Source: Halieaceae bacterium (GTDB lineage: Bacteria; Pseudomonadota; Gammaproteobacteria; Pseudomonadales; Halieaceae). Taken from it: 64,000 nt of DNA. Below the pieces are notes generated by a model that was not told where the DNA came from, did not search any database, and was given only the letters and a program-made list of their open reading frames with translations. Positions 51,073 through 59,867 of this stretch are shown one piece after another; the stretch's first letter is position 1; each line of letters begins with the position of its first letter. The position numbers and the translations under genes are program-made. The stretch is from positions 1-64,000 of the forward strand of contig CACNSR010000003.1 in the NCBI GenBank assembly GCA_902623175.1, written 5' to 3'.

Positions 51073-51861
51073 ATGAAGCTGCTATTCTCCCATGCCAATG
51101 GGTACCCGCCGGATTCCTATCGTGTACTGCTGACCAGTCTGAGTGAAAATCTCAGCGTCCCGGTCGGCAAGCATAACCACAGGCCGCTGGTATCCGGTGA
51201 GCCGGCCCCCACATTCCTGACGTGGCAAACCTATGCCTCCGATCTTATTGAGCGCATTGAGGGCGACGAGCAGGGTCCGGCATGGCTAATAGGTCATTCG
51301 ATGGGTGCGGCGTCAGCGGTGCTGGCTGCGGCACGCAGACCTGACCTTTTTTCGGGAATCGTCGCGCTCGATCCGGTGCTGGTGCCGACTCGCATCTGGT
51401 TTTGGGCCAGGGTATTTTCTCTCTTCAACCCTGACGCGGTCGCCATTGTGAAGCGCGCGCTCGCGCGACCGCATGTGTTTGAGAGCTGCGAAGCAGCTTT
51501 TAAATTCTATCGAGGAAAGCGGGTGTTTGCCGAGGTCAGCGACACAGTGCTGATGGACTACGTTTCGGCAGGCCACATTGCGCAGCCTGATGGCAGCGTA
51601 ACACTGCGCCATACTGGTGCTTGGGAAGCCTGCATTTATCGATCTGTGCCACGGATGACTGGTTCTCTCAAAGCGGTGGCGTGCCCGGCCCTGATCGTCG
51701 CGGGTGAATCCTCAGATGTATTGAATGCCGAAAGACTCTCCTGGGTGAAAGCTATCAATCCGGCAGTGGAAATCCAGTCATTGAGGGGCGGGCACCTACT
51801 CCCATTAGAGGCACCGGAGGCTTGCGCCAAAGCCGCGGCGGAATTTATCCGCCGTCATTGA
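51073..51861 (+). CDS. Alpha/beta hydrolase
   Basis: A 262-residue cytoplasmic hydrolase. FSHANGYPPDSYRVLL at 5-20 carries the oxyanion-hole H-A-N-G-Y-P pattern, the nucleophile elbow is GHSMGA (S81 region), then LDPVLVPTRI, a lid helix region, and the acid/His pair in the last part (AGESSDVL; RGGHLLPLEAPE, His near residue 243). HANGYPP at the start is typical of one esterase subgroup next to ppk or psp genes. ATG 51073 is used; TTG 51055 is an alternative. Substrate unknown. Confidence 0.88.
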   Translation: MKLLFSHANGYPPDSYRVLLTSLSENLSVPVGKHNHRPLVSGEPAPTFLTWQTYASDLIERIEGDEQGPAWLIGHSMGAASAVLAAARRPDLFSGIVALDPVLVPTRIWFWARVFSLFNPDAVAIVKRALARPHVFESCEAAFKFYRGKRVFAEVSDTVLMDYVSAGHIAQPDGSVTLRHTGAWEACIYRSVPRMTGSLKAVACPALIVAGESSDVLNAERLSWVKAINPAVEIQSLRGGHLLPLEAPEACAKAAAEFIRRH

Positions 51862-51970
51862 TCCGCCCTTATGCGACGTGGCTACACAATAGTGCGGTAG
51901 CGAATGACATCGGGTTGTGTGTAAGGTGGTGAGCACTCCCTAGACACACATGCCAATTTGAACAGATCTG

Positions 51971-54121
51971 ATGAGCAATAACGCGGTCACAACCCGATGG
52001 GCAGATCTTGACGGCCAGTTGTTCTTTCCTCGAGAGCTCAGCTGGCTCTCATTCAACGCCCGCGTGCTGCAGGAGGCCCAGAATCCAGCGGTCCCGTTGA
52101 TTGAACGGGTGCGTTATCTGGGTATTTTCTCCAACAACCTCGACGAGTTTTTTCGCGTTCGCGTTGCGGAAGTGCGACGATTAATCAGCGTCTCTAAAGG
52201 GCCGCAGCGTCAGAGTGCAAAAGAACTGTTGCAGTTAATCCAGCAGGAGGTGGTGTCGCTACAAAAAGAATTTGATGCGATCTACGCCGCGCTGATGACA
52301 CAACTACAACGACAGAAGATCTATCTCATAAACGAAGGGCAGCTTGACGAGGGGCAGGCGGCCTTTGTTCAGCAGTATTTCAGAGAGACCGTCCTGCCAG
52401 AGCTCGAGCCCATCTTGCTCGAGGAAACGCTCGCGATCCCCAACCTTGCAGATGAGTCGCTGTACCTTGCCGTTATGATCCGAACGGCAGAGGCGGAGCG
52501 CTTTGCTGTGCTGGAAGTGCCCTCGGAGCAGCTGGGCCGCTTTATTGAAATCCCCCGTCAGAAGGGTCGCCGCAGAGGCACCGTCTACATCACTCTGGAT
52601 AACGTGATTAGAGCCTGTCTGCCACAGGTTTTCCGGGGTGTTTTTAAGCTGAAATCAGTCGACGCCTACTGCTTCAAATTTTCCAGAGACGCGGAATTGG
52701 AGCTCGATCCCTCCATCAACGAGAGTCTGATCGAGAAGATGGCTTCGAGTCTCAAGCAGCGGCGTCGAGCCGATGCGGTCCGGTTTGTTTATGACAAAAC
52801 CATGCCAGAGGCGCTGCTAAATGCCCTCAGAAAAAGCTTTGGTTTTGGACGCTACGACAGCTTGATCCCCGGTGGCCGATACCATAACTCCAAGGATTTC
52901 CTTTCTTTCCCGAATCCGGGGGGCAAGGCGCTGGAGTTCAAGCCGCACCCGCGCATTAGCCTTCCGGCACTCGAGGACCCGGCCAGTATTTTTGAAGTTA
53001 TTAGAGAGCAGGATGTGCTGCTCTACTTTCCCTATCACTCCTTTGATTACCTTGTTGATGTGCTAAAAACTGCGGCGCTGGATCCCGCGGTCACTTCAAT
53101 CAAGATCTGCCTGTATCGCACAGCCAAGAATTCGCGGGTGGTCGAGGCACTGCTAAATGCGCTGCACAACGGCAAGCGTGTCATCGTAGTGGTGGAACTA
53201 GCTGCCCGATTCGACGAGCACGCCAATATCGAGATGGCGCACCGACTGACTGAGGCCGGGGTAGAGGTGATCTTTGGTATTCCGGGTTTGAAGGTGCACT
53301 GCAAGCTCTTCTCTATCGAGCGACGGGAAGAGAAAGGCATCCGTTACTACAGCCATATCGGCACCGGCAATTTTAACGAGAAGACTGCGCGTCTTTATAC
53401 CGATTTCTCCCTGCTGACCTCCGACCAGACGGTGGGTCGGGATGTGGCCGCGGTTTTTGAGTTCCTCAAATTCAACTATCGGTTGCCCAACTATGAAACG
53501 CTGCTGGTGTCGCCCCACAGCTCCAGATCAGGGTTGGTCGAGCGTATCGATCGGGAGATCCACAATGCAAAGCAGGGTTATCGAGCGATGATGACGCTGA
53601 AGTGCAATAACCTGGTGGATCGTCAATTGACTATGAAGCTTTATGAAGCGAGTCAGGCAGGAGTAGACATTCGCTTGATTGTCAGAGGGATGTGCTCGTT
53701 GCTACCCGGAGTGAGCGGCGTATCGGGCAATATCGAAGCCATCAGCATTATCGATCGATACCTTGAGCATCCTCGTGTGTATGTGTTCCATAATCGGGGA
53801 AAGCCTGAGTATCTTTTGGGGTCTGCGGACTTGATGACCCGTAATATCGACTATCGCGTGGAAGTGCTGTGCCCCATTAGGGACACGGCGATACAAAACC
53901 AGCTGCAGGATATTCTTGACCAGCAGTGGCATGATAACACCAAAGCCAGAGTGCTGGATAAAGACCAGGCGAATGCACTGCGAGAGCGAGGCAAAACTGC
54001 GCCTGTGCTGCAGGCGCAGGAAACTATCCACCGATATCTTTCTGGGGGCAAAAAGCCGCGAATGCCTCGCTCGCTTATGAAGCAGGCGTCAAAGCGCCGG
54101 CGCTCGCCGCCGTCGCGTTAG
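51971..54121 (+). CDS. ppk: Polyphosphate kinase 1
   Basis: Makes and degrades inorganic polyphosphate from ATP; 716 residues. N-terminal FFPRELSWLSFNARVLQEAQ and ERVRYLGIFSNNLDEFFRVRVAEV are typical of the N and head domains. The catalytic histidine region is KVHCKLFSIERR, and the second phospho-His region is YSHIGTGNFNEKTARLYTDFSLLT (in pieces). DSLIPGGRYHNSKDFLSFPNPG is also diagnostic. The protein ends in a lysine/arginine-rich tail. Its 3' end overlaps the convergent WYL-regulator gene by 47 bases. Confidence 0.97.
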   Translation: MSNNAVTTRWADLDGQLFFPRELSWLSFNARVLQEAQNPAVPLIERVRYLGIFSNNLDEFFRVRVAEVRRLISVSKGPQRQSAKELLQLIQQEVVSLQKEFDAIYAALMTQLQRQKIYLINEGQLDEGQAAFVQQYFRETVLPELEPILLEETLAIPNLADESLYLAVMIRTAEAERFAVLEVPSEQLGRFIEIPRQKGRRRGTVYITLDNVIRACLPQVFRGVFKLKSVDAYCFKFSRDAELELDPSINESLIEKMASSLKQRRRADAVRFVYDKTMPEALLNALRKSFGFGRYDSLIPGGRYHNSKDFLSFPNPGGKALEFKPHPRISLPALEDPASIFEVIREQDVLLYFPYHSFDYLVDVLKTAALDPAVTSIKICLYRTAKNSRVVEALLNALHNGKRVIVVVELAARFDEHANIEMAHRLTEAGVEVIFGIPGLKVHCKLFSIERREEKGIRYYSHIGTGNFNEKTARLYTDFSLLTSDQTVGRDVAAVFEFLKFNYRLPNYETLLVSPHSSRSGLVERIDREIHNAKQGYRAMMTLKCNNLVDRQLTMKLYEASQAGVDIRLIVRGMCSLLPGVSGVSGNIEAISIIDRYLEHPRVYVFHNRGKPEYLLGSADLMTRNIDYRVEVLCPIRDTAIQNQLQDILDQQWHDNTKARVLDKDQANALRERGKTAPVLQAQETIHRYLSGGKKPRMPRSLMKQASKRRRSPPSR

Positions 54122-54983
54122 ACCAGCCGGACGGAAACAGCCAGGCTTCGACGTCAGCCTGATTCACGATCACAATTTGTTGCGCTCGCGGATCCTCAAT
54201 CATCTGTATCGGGTCGAGACGCAGCAACTGCAAAAAGTAGGGCAGTAGTTTTGCTCTCACCGACAGCTGCCACTTGCCATCGGTCATGCCGTAATCGTGG
54301 GCCACCACCGCCTGCTGGTCTGCAGTGAGGCGAGGGTCAGGTGCAATCTCAATGGTCACCAGCGTGTGCCAATCTTCATCTGATGTACCGGTGTGATCAG
54401 ACGCATCCAGCACCTCCGGTTCACCGCGAAAGCGACTGAGGACAAAATCGCGGTAGTCCTGATTTTTTTCGCACCATCCCCTGACATGCCAACGCAGACC
54501 CGTCCACACCAATGTATGTGGCACGATGATGCGTCCTTCGCGATCAGGTTGATTTAACGAAACGTAATCGACCTCTACCCTGAGGTGATCCCTCGCCGCG
54601 AGAATCAGCGGTCGCAGAGTGGACGGCGGAATTTGCCGCGTCGGTACGGAGAGGACCTCGGTTGCAGTGAGCGAGTCGGGTAGATGTCCGAGAATTTGCT
54701 GCATCTCGCTGCCACCAGCCAGAATGTCGAGATACTCCTCGGTTTTTCCTTGGGTGACTGATGGCGTAAAAGTGGCGCTGGGGCGGTAGCCTTTTGCGGT
54801 GCCGTCGTACTCGAGGTTGCCAGGGCCGATCGAGCGCTTGTAGTTGTTGATATCTTTGCTGGCCTGCTGGCGACCGATGCCAAAGACCTCGCAGAGGTGC
54901 CTAGTGGTCAGCCTGCCTTCCCACAGGGCGATAATCTCGATAAAGCGATATCTCAGCAGTTGTTCCCAGCGGGTTGCGCTCAT
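54075..54983 (-). CDS. WYL-domain transcriptional regulator
   Basis: A 302-residue regulator. An N-terminal winged helix-turn-helix (RYRFIEIIALWEGRLTTRHLCEVFGIGRQQASKDINNYK, about 12-50) is followed by a WYL domain from about residue 130: LILAARDHLRVEVDYVSL, then VPHTLVWTGLRWHVRGWCEKNQDYRDFVLSRF. WYL domains bind nucleotides or other ligands. ATG 54983 shares bases with the stop of the MFS gene before it (ATGA), so the two are coupled and the regulator probably controls the exporter. The 3' end overlaps ppk on the other strand by 47 bases. Confidence 0.88.
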   Translation of the reverse strand: MSATRWEQLLRYRFIEIIALWEGRLTTRHLCEVFGIGRQQASKDINNYKRSIGPGNLEYDGTAKGYRPSATFTPSVTQGKTEEYLDILAGGSEMQQILGHLPDSLTATEVLSVPTRQIPPSTLRPLILAARDHLRVEVDYVSLNQPDREGRIIVPHTLVWTGLRWHVRGWCEKNQDYRDFVLSRFRGEPEVLDASDHTGTSDEDWHTLVTIEIAPDPRLTADQQAVVAHDYGMTDGKWQLSVRAKLLPYFLQLLRLDPIQMIEDPRAQQIVIVNQADVEAWLFPSGWSNATAASAGALTPAS

Positions 54984-56287
54984 TCTCCAGATTCTCTTGC
55001 TCGCACGTCGCCCAGATTCGGGCTTGCGTTTGCCAGATACTGTAGCGTTGATTTTGCCGGCATTGTAGGTCGAGACGGCTGGAAAGCCGCCTGCTCGCTG
55101 TGGCTTCGCCAGTGGACTAACCAAAACCCTGAAAAAGCCAGTATCGCGCACCCCAGCATGATCACGGCGGGCTCGAGAAGGCGGCCCTGATATAAGAGGC
55201 CCGCCACAGCACCGACCGCAGAGGCTAGGAGCGCATGGGTGAATCCGTATACAGCCGACGCGGAGCCGGCTCGGTGTGCGTAGAGCGAAATAGCGCCCAT
55301 GGAGGCGTTTGACGCAGTGAGCCCCACGCCCAGGAAAAGAGTCGAAGAGAGTGCGGCCATGGCATACAGGTGATCGCTGGCCTTGCCGGAGAGGAGCACA
55401 ATTACGATTGCAGAGAGCAAGCTGATCGAGAGTCCGGCTTTAAGGGTTTGATTCATGCCGAACCGCATCACCAGGCGCGCATTGATCAGGCTGCCGCTCA
55501 TGAAGCCGAAAACTGTTAGTGCGAAGGCATAACCGAACAGAGAGGTCGGTATGTCGAAAACATCGGGGAGAAAAAACGCCACCGTCGATAAATATACAAA
55601 TAGCGCTGCAAAGGAGAAGGAGCCCGCCATTTGGTAACCGAGAAAGCTGTGTCGGCGTAGCATCTCCGAAAAGGAACGGATTACCGTAAGCAAGGTGAGC
55701 AGCTCGCCACTGCTGTTGGAGGTGGTCTCTGGTAAAAGGCTCAAGGCGACCAGGACCAGCCCGGCAAAGACTGCCAGCGCGATGAACACTGCAGGCCAGT
55801 CGGCGAATTGCAGTATCAGGGCGCCAATGCTGGGCGCGACCATAGGGATGACGGCCATTGCCGCAGACAGCGTTGACATGACCTGCGCGGCACGATTGCC
55901 TTCGTATCGATCCCGCACGATAGCGCGCGCGATAACAGGTCCGCTGGCGGCTGCCATGCCCTGCAGGCCCCTCATGGCCCACATAAAGCCCATGTCGTTT
56001 GCTAAGGCGCATAGTATTGAGGTCACGAGGAAAAGGATAGTACCTACCCTTACCACCGGGATGCGGCCGAAGCGGTCGGAAAGCGGGCCAAAAACAAGCT
56101 GCCCAACTGCCAATCCCACCATAAAGACACTGAGCGTGAGCTGACCATCGGAAGTCGTCCCGTCCAAATCCACGATCATGTAGGGGATGGCGGGTAAATA
56201 GAGATCGGTGGCGATGGCGGCGTAGGCCACCAGGCCCACCAGCGTGATGTAGGTGAGTACTTCTCCGGAACGCGGAGGGGACGTCAA
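54980..56287 (-). CDS. Bcr/CflA-type multidrug MFS exporter
   Basis: Twelve-span drug exporter of the DHA1 subgroup. Span 1 (TYITLVGLVAYAAIATDLYLPAIPYM) with D-x-Y-L-P and motif A GPLSDRFGRIPVV (after span 2) are typical of Bcr/CflA. TTG 56287 overlaps the stop of the upstream gene by four bases (TTGA) and gives 435 residues; TTG 56323 in the same frame would add 12 residues. No ATG is available early. It leads into the WYL regulator by ATGA overlap. Substrates such as bicyclomycin or sulfonamides are family knowledge only. Confidence 0.88.
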   Translation of the reverse strand: MTSPPRSGEVLTYITLVGLVAYAAIATDLYLPAIPYMIVDLDGTTSDGQLTLSVFMVGLAVGQLVFGPLSDRFGRIPVVRVGTILFLVTSILCALANDMGFMWAMRGLQGMAAASGPVIARAIVRDRYEGNRAAQVMSTLSAAMAVIPMVAPSIGALILQFADWPAVFIALAVFAGLVLVALSLLPETTSNSSGELLTLLTVIRSFSEMLRRHSFLGYQMAGSFSFAALFVYLSTVAFFLPDVFDIPTSLFGYAFALTVFGFMSGSLINARLVMRFGMNQTLKAGLSISLLSAIVIVLLSGKASDHLYAMAALSSTLFLGVGLTASNASMGAISLYAHRAGSASAVYGFTHALLASAVGAVAGLLYQGRLLEPAVIMLGCAILAFSGFWLVHWRSHSEQAAFQPSRPTMPAKSTLQYLANASPNLGDVRARESGE

Positions 56288-56637
56288 TTCAGTGTCGTAG
56301 CCTGCAACTCCACCACGGGGCAACGCTCGGGGACGAAAAACTGACCGTTCTCGGCGTCCATGACGTCAAGGCCGATGGCCTTATTATTGGAAAAGAGGGC
56401 AACCCGCATCACGTAGGTGGTGTGCTGGTTTTTCATTTCCATTAGCTGAAACAACTGCACCTCAGCACCTTCATCATTAGCGGCCTGACTGGCGACCTGC
56501 TCCATGTAGGTTTTCGCCTGATTGGCTTCCATAGGAGTGAGCGGTTTTTCAAGAATCGCATTGAGCATTGCGCTCACGGATGCTTGGTTATCGTTCGCGA
56601 GCAAGGTCGCGCTGACCACGGTATTCAACTCAGACAT
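56284..56637 (-). CDS. Small protein of unknown function upstream of the exporter
   Basis: A 117-residue protein, no family recognised. GGGGGA seven bases before the ATG. First half is helical (VSAMLNAILEKPLTPMEANQAKTYMEQVASQA), second half strand-rich (VQLFQLMEMKNQHTTYVMRVALF, IGLDVMDAENGQFFV). No signal or membrane segment. It starts the minus-strand operon small protein-exporter-WYL, all coupled by four-base overlaps. The role is open; a cytoplasmic adaptor or ligand-binding partner is a guess. Confidence 0.6.
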   Translation of the reverse strand: MSELNTVVSATLLANDNQASVSAMLNAILEKPLTPMEANQAKTYMEQVASQAANDEGAEVQLFQLMEMKNQHTTYVMRVALFSNNKAIGLDVMDAENGQFFVPERCPVVELQATTLN

Positions 56638-56840
56638 TGTTCCCCCAGAACCTAGTTGCCCGTTGAATGGGGACGGGAGTTTAGCACAGCCAACTTCGAA
56701 CCCTGCAAGCTTTTCCTGCGAGCACCCATACGCGTTGGTGAGAGATTACTTTAAGTCTCCCGCCTAATGTTTTTCTTCATTCTGCAGCTCGCTTTGAAAC
56801 GCTGTTGTGGTGTGTTTTGTAAGCGTGTCCTGAGATTTGC

Positions 56841-56876
56841 TTGACCTTTTTCGGCGGGAAACCTAAGCTTCGCGCC
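56841..56876 (+). promoter_or_regulatory. Promoter of tRNA-Arg with GC-rich discriminator
   Basis: TTGACC (56841-56846), spacer of 17, TAAGCT (56864-56869), then TCGCGCC discriminator directly before the tRNA. The GC-rich discriminator is the usual mark of stringent (ppGpp) control of stable RNA genes. Confidence 0.7.
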
Positions 56877-56877
56877 T

Positions 56878-56954
56878 CCGCCCGTAGCTCAGCTGGATAG
56901 AGCACCAGGCTTCGAACCTGGGTGTCGGGAGTTCGAATCTCTCCGGGCGGGCCA
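56878..56954 (+). tRNA. tRNA-Arg (anticodon TCG)
   Basis: Complete cloverleaf with encoded CCA. Acceptor stem CCGCCCG/CGGGCGG, D arm GCTC-AGCTGGATA-GAGC, anticodon arm CCAGG-CTTCGAA-CCTGG with anticodon TCG at loop positions 3-5, variable GTGTC, T arm GGGAG-TTCGAAT-CTCTC, discriminator G, then CCA. TCG reads the codon CGA (and CGG by wobble). Confidence 0.97.
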
Positions 56955-57257
56955 CATAAAAAGGCGCCCGCTGATGAGGGCGGTTGTTGTGTGGAGGCGG
57001 CGTTGAGGGTTCGAATTCCCGAGTTCGACTGGCGTTAGTGTCGAGACCAGCGAGGCGCAGCCGAAGCTCATCTCTACGGGCGGGAATTAAGCGCAGCAGC
57101 TCTTCTAGAGGGATGCTAGGCGTGTGGTCAGTGAAATTCGAGCCCTGCAGCTCGAGCCTGGTCCTAAAAGAGCCCATCTCTATGTTTGCATCCGTGTGAT
57201 AGGTCCGTGAATGTCGTCGTTGTTCGTACCGCAAACTGCCACCAACAGGGAAGATAG
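56955..57257. other. Stretch downstream of the tRNA, no gene seen
   Basis: Just after the tRNA a stem CGCCC/GGGCG (about 56967-56987) may end the tRNA transcript, although only G/T-rich sequence follows. At 57008-57021 GGGTTCGAATTCCC resembles a tRNA T arm and could be the trace of a second tRNA or an old attachment site. The rest has no ribosome site with good frame except GTG 57258 of the next gene. Frames on the minus strand through the tRNA are spurious. Confidence 0.45.
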
Positions 57258-58517
57258 GTGAAGTCAGCAGAGTCACGAGTCGAATCGCTGAGCCCACTGT
57301 TGTTGGGCTTGCCTATGGGGTTGATGCTGCTCAACTTATTGCTTCGGCAGGCCAATGCTTTCCCCCCTGAACTTAGCGACGAGGCCAATTGGCTCGGGCT
57401 AATGCAGCTCACGGAGAGAGGATTTGACCCTCCGGTTTCAGGGCCACTGTTTGTCTATGTTGCGCAAGCGGTGCACGAGCATCTGCCCTTCGCTTGGCCT
57501 GCTATTCTCGATTCTATCGCCATATTGGGTAGCGGCCTGGCCATTGCACTCGTGCTTTCGGGGTATCGGTACCATCTGCCCGCCATAACCCTGATTAAAA
57601 GTGCTGCCATAATGCTTCTCGTTACGAGCTATTTCTTAGCGCCCGCACTAGAAGCTCGTCCCCAGCAACTGGGGATTGCACTGGCTTTCCTCATCTGTCT
57701 GCAAGTTACATCTCAACCTCAGACATCGACCGGATGGTTGCTGGTTGCGTTGTTTTTGGTGGCGTTCTGGCATGTGCTGTCCTTTTTTATCGCGATAGCT
57801 TATCTGAGCGTTTGGAAGCTGACTCTCTGGCGGCTTGGTAGCTTGAGGGGTGGGGCAATACTCCTTTGGTTCGTGCTTGCCTCGTCTCTTTTGGTGTCGC
57901 TCATTGGGTCTCGCGCTTATCGCTCTCTGCTAGAGGATGTGCTCGCCAACCACTTACCTGGCCCGTTCACGCTCACTCTGTTGCTTATTTCATGTGCCGT
58001 GCTGGCGACGTGTTTTTGCGCAGTCCCTATGAAGCTTTGGAAAGAAGTCAGAGCGCTGTGCCTCTCCAATATAAATGGTGTCGTGGCGATCATTTTTTTA
58101 CTCAGCGCCGCGGCGCTTGCTTTGCAGTGGCAATTACTGCCCAGCACGGCCTTACAGGATTACGGTGGCTCCGCGGTAACTTTTTGCATGTGGCATGCGG
58201 GCAACGTGGGTTTTTGTTTCTGTTACCTGCTAGGCCTCAAGCTTTGCCTCACGGGAGAGGCCGAGGACTTGCAGGCATTCGTCATTGGATCTCTGATATT
58301 GCTCGCTTTGGCATCCCTAGCCTTGTTTGCGTCGTTCTTCTTGGCCCATGTGAACTGGATGATACGAATCCTTTATTTTTGGATTCCCTTCGCAGCCCCA
58401 GTGAGCGCACTCGGGTTGGGAAAGTTACTTTCTCATGTCGGTAAATTCCGCCATTTCATCCTCATTTGCCTTTTCATGGCCAGCCTCAGTCACGTCGTTA
58501 GATTTTCAATACTTTAA
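57258..58517 (+). CDS. Polytopic membrane protein, glycosyltransferase-like
   Basis: A 419-residue protein with about ten spans; GTG start with AGGGA upstream. FPPELSDEANWLGLMQLTERGFDPPVSGPLF after span 1 and the APALEARPQQLGIAL segment between spans 4 and 5 resemble GT-C/GT39-type mannosyl- or arabinosyltransferases, where the first periplasmic loop carries acidic catalytic residues (here E39, D41, E42 region). That likeness is weak and function is inference. The last codons share bases with the stop of the convergent MDR gene (TTAA, each strand reading TAA). The gene stands alone. Confidence 0.6.
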   Translation: MKSAESRVESLSPLLLGLPMGLMLLNLLLRQANAFPPELSDEANWLGLMQLTERGFDPPVSGPLFVYVAQAVHEHLPFAWPAILDSIAILGSGLAIALVLSGYRYHLPAITLIKSAAIMLLVTSYFLAPALEARPQQLGIALAFLICLQVTSQPQTSTGWLLVALFLVAFWHVLSFFIAIAYLSVWKLTLWRLGSLRGGAILLWFVLASSLLVSLIGSRAYRSLLEDVLANHLPGPFTLTLLLISCAVLATCFCAVPMKLWKEVRALCLSNINGVVAIIFLLSAAALALQWQLLPSTALQDYGGSAVTFCMWHAGNVGFCFCYLLGLKLCLTGEAEDLQAFVIGSLILLALASLALFASFFLAHVNWMIRILYFWIPFAAPVSALGLGKLLSHVGKFRHFILICLFMASLSHVVRFSIL

Positions 58518-59575
58518 ATCTGTGAGCCCTGTTGCGTTCTGAAGAGCGCAGACTCGTCAGCGCTGAGGTCCATGGCGACAAGATTCTTACCAATCGTCGC
58601 GCCGCGCATCATCTCGCTATAGGCCCAGCCGGCATTAGGCAGGCCTTCGGTAATGTTCTCCAGTATGGTGATCTTCCCTGCTCGGACCCAGTCGTGAAGC
58701 TGTTTTGACGCCGCGGGGACCTTATCCATGTACGTATATAGCAGGAAGCCCTTCATGGTGAGTTCTTTCTCCACCAGTTTCCACATATTGTAAATCGGCG
58801 TTGGGTTGTCCTGATCGTTATAGTCGCTGATCATACCGCAGCCAATTACGCGGCCAAACGTATTCATGCACGCGAGTGCCGCGTTCAGCGTGGTGCCCCC
58901 GACATTGTCAAAATAGACGTCCACTCCTTCAGGACAAGCTTGCGAAATCGCCGCTGTGAGGTCTCCACAGGTTTTGTAATTCAAAGCCGCGTCGGCGCCC
59001 AATGTGTCAGTAACAAGTGCAGACTTTTCGTCACTACCGACAATGCCTACGACGTTGCAGCCGCGCAATTTGGCGATCTGGATTGCCATAGAGCCGGTAG
59101 CGCCGGCCGCTGCACTAATGAGCACAGTTTCTGCCGATTGAATCTTGCCGATCTCATGGAGACCCACATAAGCTGTGTGGCCTGAGCCGCCGAGCCCTCC
59201 AGAGTAGTAGGAAAGCGGAATGTCGGGCTCTGGCGAGAGCTTGGAGAGCAGTATCGTATTGGCGTCACTTAGAGAGTAATCCTCCCAGTAATGTAGCCCA
59301 AAGATCAGATCACCCACCTCAAAGCCCGCGAGGTGCGATTTCACCACCCGAGCGACCGAGGGTCCCCGAATGGCGCCGCCAAGGGGGATCGGCTCGAAGT
59401 AGTTGGCTTTGCCATCCAGCCAACTCCGGATAGCGGCTTCCAGAGAGAAAAACAGATTACGCACCAGCATTTGCCCGTCGTCTGGTTCGTTCATGCCGCG
59501 CTCAACCAAATCGAAGTCCTCTGGCACTGGGATGCCGTTTGGGTGGCGCTTTAAAACGACCTGCCGGTTACTCAT
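58514..59575 (-). CDS. NADP-dependent MDR oxidoreductase (CurA / prostaglandin-reductase type)
   Basis: A 353-residue zinc-independent medium-chain reductase that reduces alpha,beta-unsaturated carbonyls with NADPH. Marks: start NRQVVLKRHPNGIPVPEDF, GLGGSGHTAYVGLHEIG (about 137-153), nucleotide loop SAAAGATGSMAIQIAKLRG (about 165-183), EGVDVYFDNVGGTTLNAAL (about 226-244) and YNDQDNPTPIYN. The ATG at 59575 is chosen for AAGGACA nine bases upstream. It is divergent from the 59.9-63.3 kb plus-strand genes. Substrate could be an enone formed in the neighbouring pathway, as a guess. Confidence 0.92.
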   Translation of the reverse strand: MSNRQVVLKRHPNGIPVPEDFDLVERGMNEPDDGQMLVRNLFFSLEAAIRSWLDGKANYFEPIPLGGAIRGPSVARVVKSHLAGFEVGDLIFGLHYWEDYSLSDANTILLSKLSPEPDIPLSYYSGGLGGSGHTAYVGLHEIGKIQSAETVLISAAAGATGSMAIQIAKLRGCNVVGIVGSDEKSALVTDTLGADAALNYKTCGDLTAAISQACPEGVDVYFDNVGGTTLNAALACMNTFGRVIGCGMISDYNDQDNPTPIYNMWKLVEKELTMKGFLLYTYMDKVPAASKQLHDWVRAGKITILENITEGLPNAGWAYSEMMRGATIGKNLVAMDLSADESALFRTQQGSQI

Positions 59576-59710
59576 TTTCTTGTCCTTGGGTGGTGTTTCA
59601 ACTGGAGTTCGCACGATGGCGGATAGGCGTTATATTGTCATGGTTGGCCGGGGCGATGTCATCTCGGTGCTCTGATAACAAAGTTCATTTATAAAGAGTG
59701 CGTTGCCATC

Positions 59711-59842
59711 ATGAATAAGCCGCAACTATCTCGCAGGTCACAAGGGAGTCTGATTGACACTGAGGTAAATGCCGTTGCTATAGGGGTGGGTGCTAGTTAC
59801 CCGGTGATCGGAACAGTGACTGGTGATCTCGATGAGCACTAG
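59711..59842 (+). other. 43-codon open frame before the NTF2-like gene
   Basis: ATG 59711 to TAG 59840-59842. The peptide has a Ser/Arg-rich start and a Gly/Val-rich second half (AIGVGASYPVIGTVTGDL) and no recognisable family. No clear ribosome site. It may be a leader or a remnant, but nothing supports it strongly. Confidence 0.2.
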
Positions 59843-59867
59843 AAAATTATGAGGAGTAGGGGCGGCA

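Noticed and set aside
56863-57297. Minus-strand frame of 144 codons through the tRNA, with a C-terminus of the type PERFELPTPRFEAWC
   Set aside because: This peptide is the well-known false translation of the tRNA complement; the region is a tRNA gene.
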